Below are positions 7,220-7,655 of a stretch of 7,655 nucleotides of DNA, one piece after another. How positions within the stretch are numbered: the stretch's first letter is position 1; each line of letters starts with the position of its first letter. Made by a program: the position numbers and the translations under genes. Origin of the DNA: an uncultured Collinsella sp. (lineage in GTDB: Bacteria > Actinomycetota > Coriobacteriia > Coriobacteriales > Coriobacteriaceae); assembly GCA_900542275.1 (NCBI GenBank), contig UQMW01000069.1, forward strand, positions 1 through 7,655, written 5' to 3'. The notes under the pieces were generated by a model. That model saw nothing but the letters and a program-made list of their open reading frames with translations. It was not told the origin of the DNA and did not search any database.

Positions 7220-7251
7220 GGAAGCGTGGAATCGAGACGTATTTCGATAAC

Positions 7252-7278
7252 AAAAAAGCTCCCATTCTTGGGAGCTTT
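7252..7278 (-). terminator. Terminator of tRNA-Ser(CGA)
   Basis: AAAGCTCCCA (7255-7264) and TGGGAGCTTT (7269-7278) form a perfect 10-bp stem around TTCT. Read on the minus strand the stem ends in a run of six T (complement of A at 7252-7257), right downstream of the tRNA. Confidence 0.9.
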
Positions 7279-7289
7279 CTCAATCTAAA

Positions 7290-7380
7290 TGGCGGAGGAG
7301 GAGGGATTCGAACCCTCGTGACCTTATACAGGCCAAACGGTTTTCGAGACCGCCGCATTCAACCACTCTGCCACCCCTCC
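7290..7380 (-). tRNA. tRNA-Ser (anticodon CGA)
   Basis: A 91-nt class II tRNA with a long variable arm. The acceptor stem pairs GGAGGGG with CTCCTCC, followed by G73 and an encoded CCA (7290-7292). The anticodon loop CTCGAAA gives CGA (7344-7346), reading UCG. The T loop has the GGTTCGAATCC pattern. It is second in a two-tRNA serine cluster, 48 nt after tRNA-Ser(GGA). Confidence 0.96.
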
Positions 7381-7390
7381 GCGTGGGGTA

Positions 7391-7420
7391 AAAACAAAGC
7401 AGGCTCGAAGGCCTGCTTTG
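7391..7420 (-). terminator. Hairpin terminator between the two serine tRNAs
   Basis: CAAAGCAGGC (7395-7404) and GCCTGCTTTG (7411-7420) form a perfect 10-bp stem with a 6-nt loop. On the minus strand it is followed by TTTT. It lies only 8 nt past the CCA end of tRNA-Ser(GGA) and 10 nt before tRNA-Ser(CGA), leaving no room for a separate promoter. Confidence 0.82.
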
Positions 7421-7428
7421 GAATTAAC

Positions 7429-7519
7429 TGGCGGAGAGTCAGGGATTTGAACCCTGGAGACGCTTTTGACGCCTACACGATTTCCAATCGTGCTCCTTCG
7501 GCCACTCGGACAACTCTCC
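7429..7519 (-). tRNA. tRNA-Ser (anticodon GGA)
   Basis: A 91-nt class II tRNA. Acceptor stem GGAGAGT/ACTCTCC, G73 and encoded CCA (7429-7431). The anticodon stem CACGA/TCGTG encloses loop TTGGAAA, giving GGA (7483-7485), which reads UCC/UCU. A long variable arm and the T arm CAGGGTTCAAATCCCTG are present. A clear promoter lies upstream. Confidence 0.96.
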
Positions 7520-7535
7520 GTTAAATGCGAAAGTC

Positions 7536-7564
7536 AGTATACACGAGGAATCGCAAAGTGCAAA
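7536..7564 (-). promoter_or_regulatory. Promoter of the serine tRNA cluster
   Basis: On the minus strand TTTGCA (7564-7559) and TATACT (7541-7536) are 17 bp apart. The -10 matches 5/6 and the -35 about 4/6. The tRNA-Ser(GGA) 5' end lies 16 nt after the -10 box, so the leader is short. Confidence 0.7.
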
Positions 7565-7603
7565 CAGAAAAGTTGGCATTTTTTAAAACGCTTGGCCGTG
7601 CCT

Positions 7604-7618
7604 TGATTCTCATTTTCA
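7604..7618. promoter_or_regulatory. Fur-box-like sequence
   Basis: TGATTCTCATTTTCA matches the Fur 7-1-7 pattern TGATAAT-N-ATTATCA at 5 of 7 and 6 of 7 arm positions. It lies in the last 100 bases, which contain no gene, and may regulate an iron-related gene beyond the right edge. Without that gene the call stays weak. Confidence 0.35.
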
Positions 7619-7639
7619 TTGCAACAGCCTCAGGACTCA

Positions 7640-7655
7640 GCGCAACGCGTTGCGC
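7640..7655. repeat. Perfect 16-bp palindrome at the window end
   Basis: GCGCAACGCGTTGCGC is exactly self-complementary and is cut by the window edge, so it could be one part of a longer element. With no loop it suits a dimeric protein-binding site better than an RNA hairpin. Its role is unknown. Confidence 0.5.

Noticed and set aside
5941..7230. Target-site duplication around the cassette
   Set aside because: The bases outside the two repeats (GGGAT on the left, GGAAG on the right) do not form a convincing direct repeat.
7062..7250. Small frame translating the right repeat (SSIQTCTSAFKDAEKC), with a similar frame on the minus strand at 5796-6029
   Set aside because: The shared peptide arises only because both frames cross copies of the same palindromic DNA repeat; neither has an RBS.
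7216..7524. 102-codon plus-strand frame over the two serine tRNAs
   Set aside because: It is the antisense translation of tRNA genes (GGIRTLVTLYRPNGF and RRVRDLNPGDAFDAY types), a well-known source of false proteins.

Overview
The window looks like a chromosomal segment of a high-GC actinobacterium of the class Coriobacteriia, most likely Collinsella or a close relative. This rests on the strong G/C third-position bias of the core genes, the gene types, and dispersed palindromic repeats in the gaps. No 16S sequence is present, so the genus is an inference.

Layout, left to right. (1) A solitary tRNA-Ile(GAU) has its own strong promoter and a textbook intrinsic terminator (about 117-280). (2) A compact three-gene plus-strand operon (422-1789) encodes a bifunctional-nuclease-family (BFN, DUF151) protein, a small two-TM membrane protein and an acidic protein I do not recognise. 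Each gene has its own Shine-Dalgarno, and both gaps are 30 nt. (3) typA/bipA (1907-3745), a ribosome-associated translational GTPase, ends in a strong hairpin terminator followed by a REP-like palindrome. (4) Two minus-strand membrane-protein genes converge on typA. They are a TRIC/UPF0126 cation-channel-family protein (5817 to 5128, TTG start) and a secreted protein with a bactofilin-like polymer-forming domain and C-terminal membrane helices (5020 to 3875). (5) A cassette at 5949-7219 holds one 335-aa PD-(D/E)XK/DUF559-like gene with codon use unlike its neighbours. It is framed by two inverted copies of an 82-83 bp element, each nearly palindromic in itself. (6) Two tandem minus-strand serine tRNAs, GGA then CGA, are separated and followed by hairpin terminators. 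(7) The right end holds a Fur-box-like sequence and a 16-bp perfect palindrome, probably upstream of a gene outside the window.

How the parts relate. Most of the window is translation-related housekeeping (three tRNAs, TypA) and envelope proteins. The accessory part is the repeat-framed nuclease-like gene lying against the serine tRNA cluster. It is the best candidate here for an undescribed element, either a small mobile or selfish cassette or a defence/antitoxin-type gene. The sequence alone cannot prove mobility or function.
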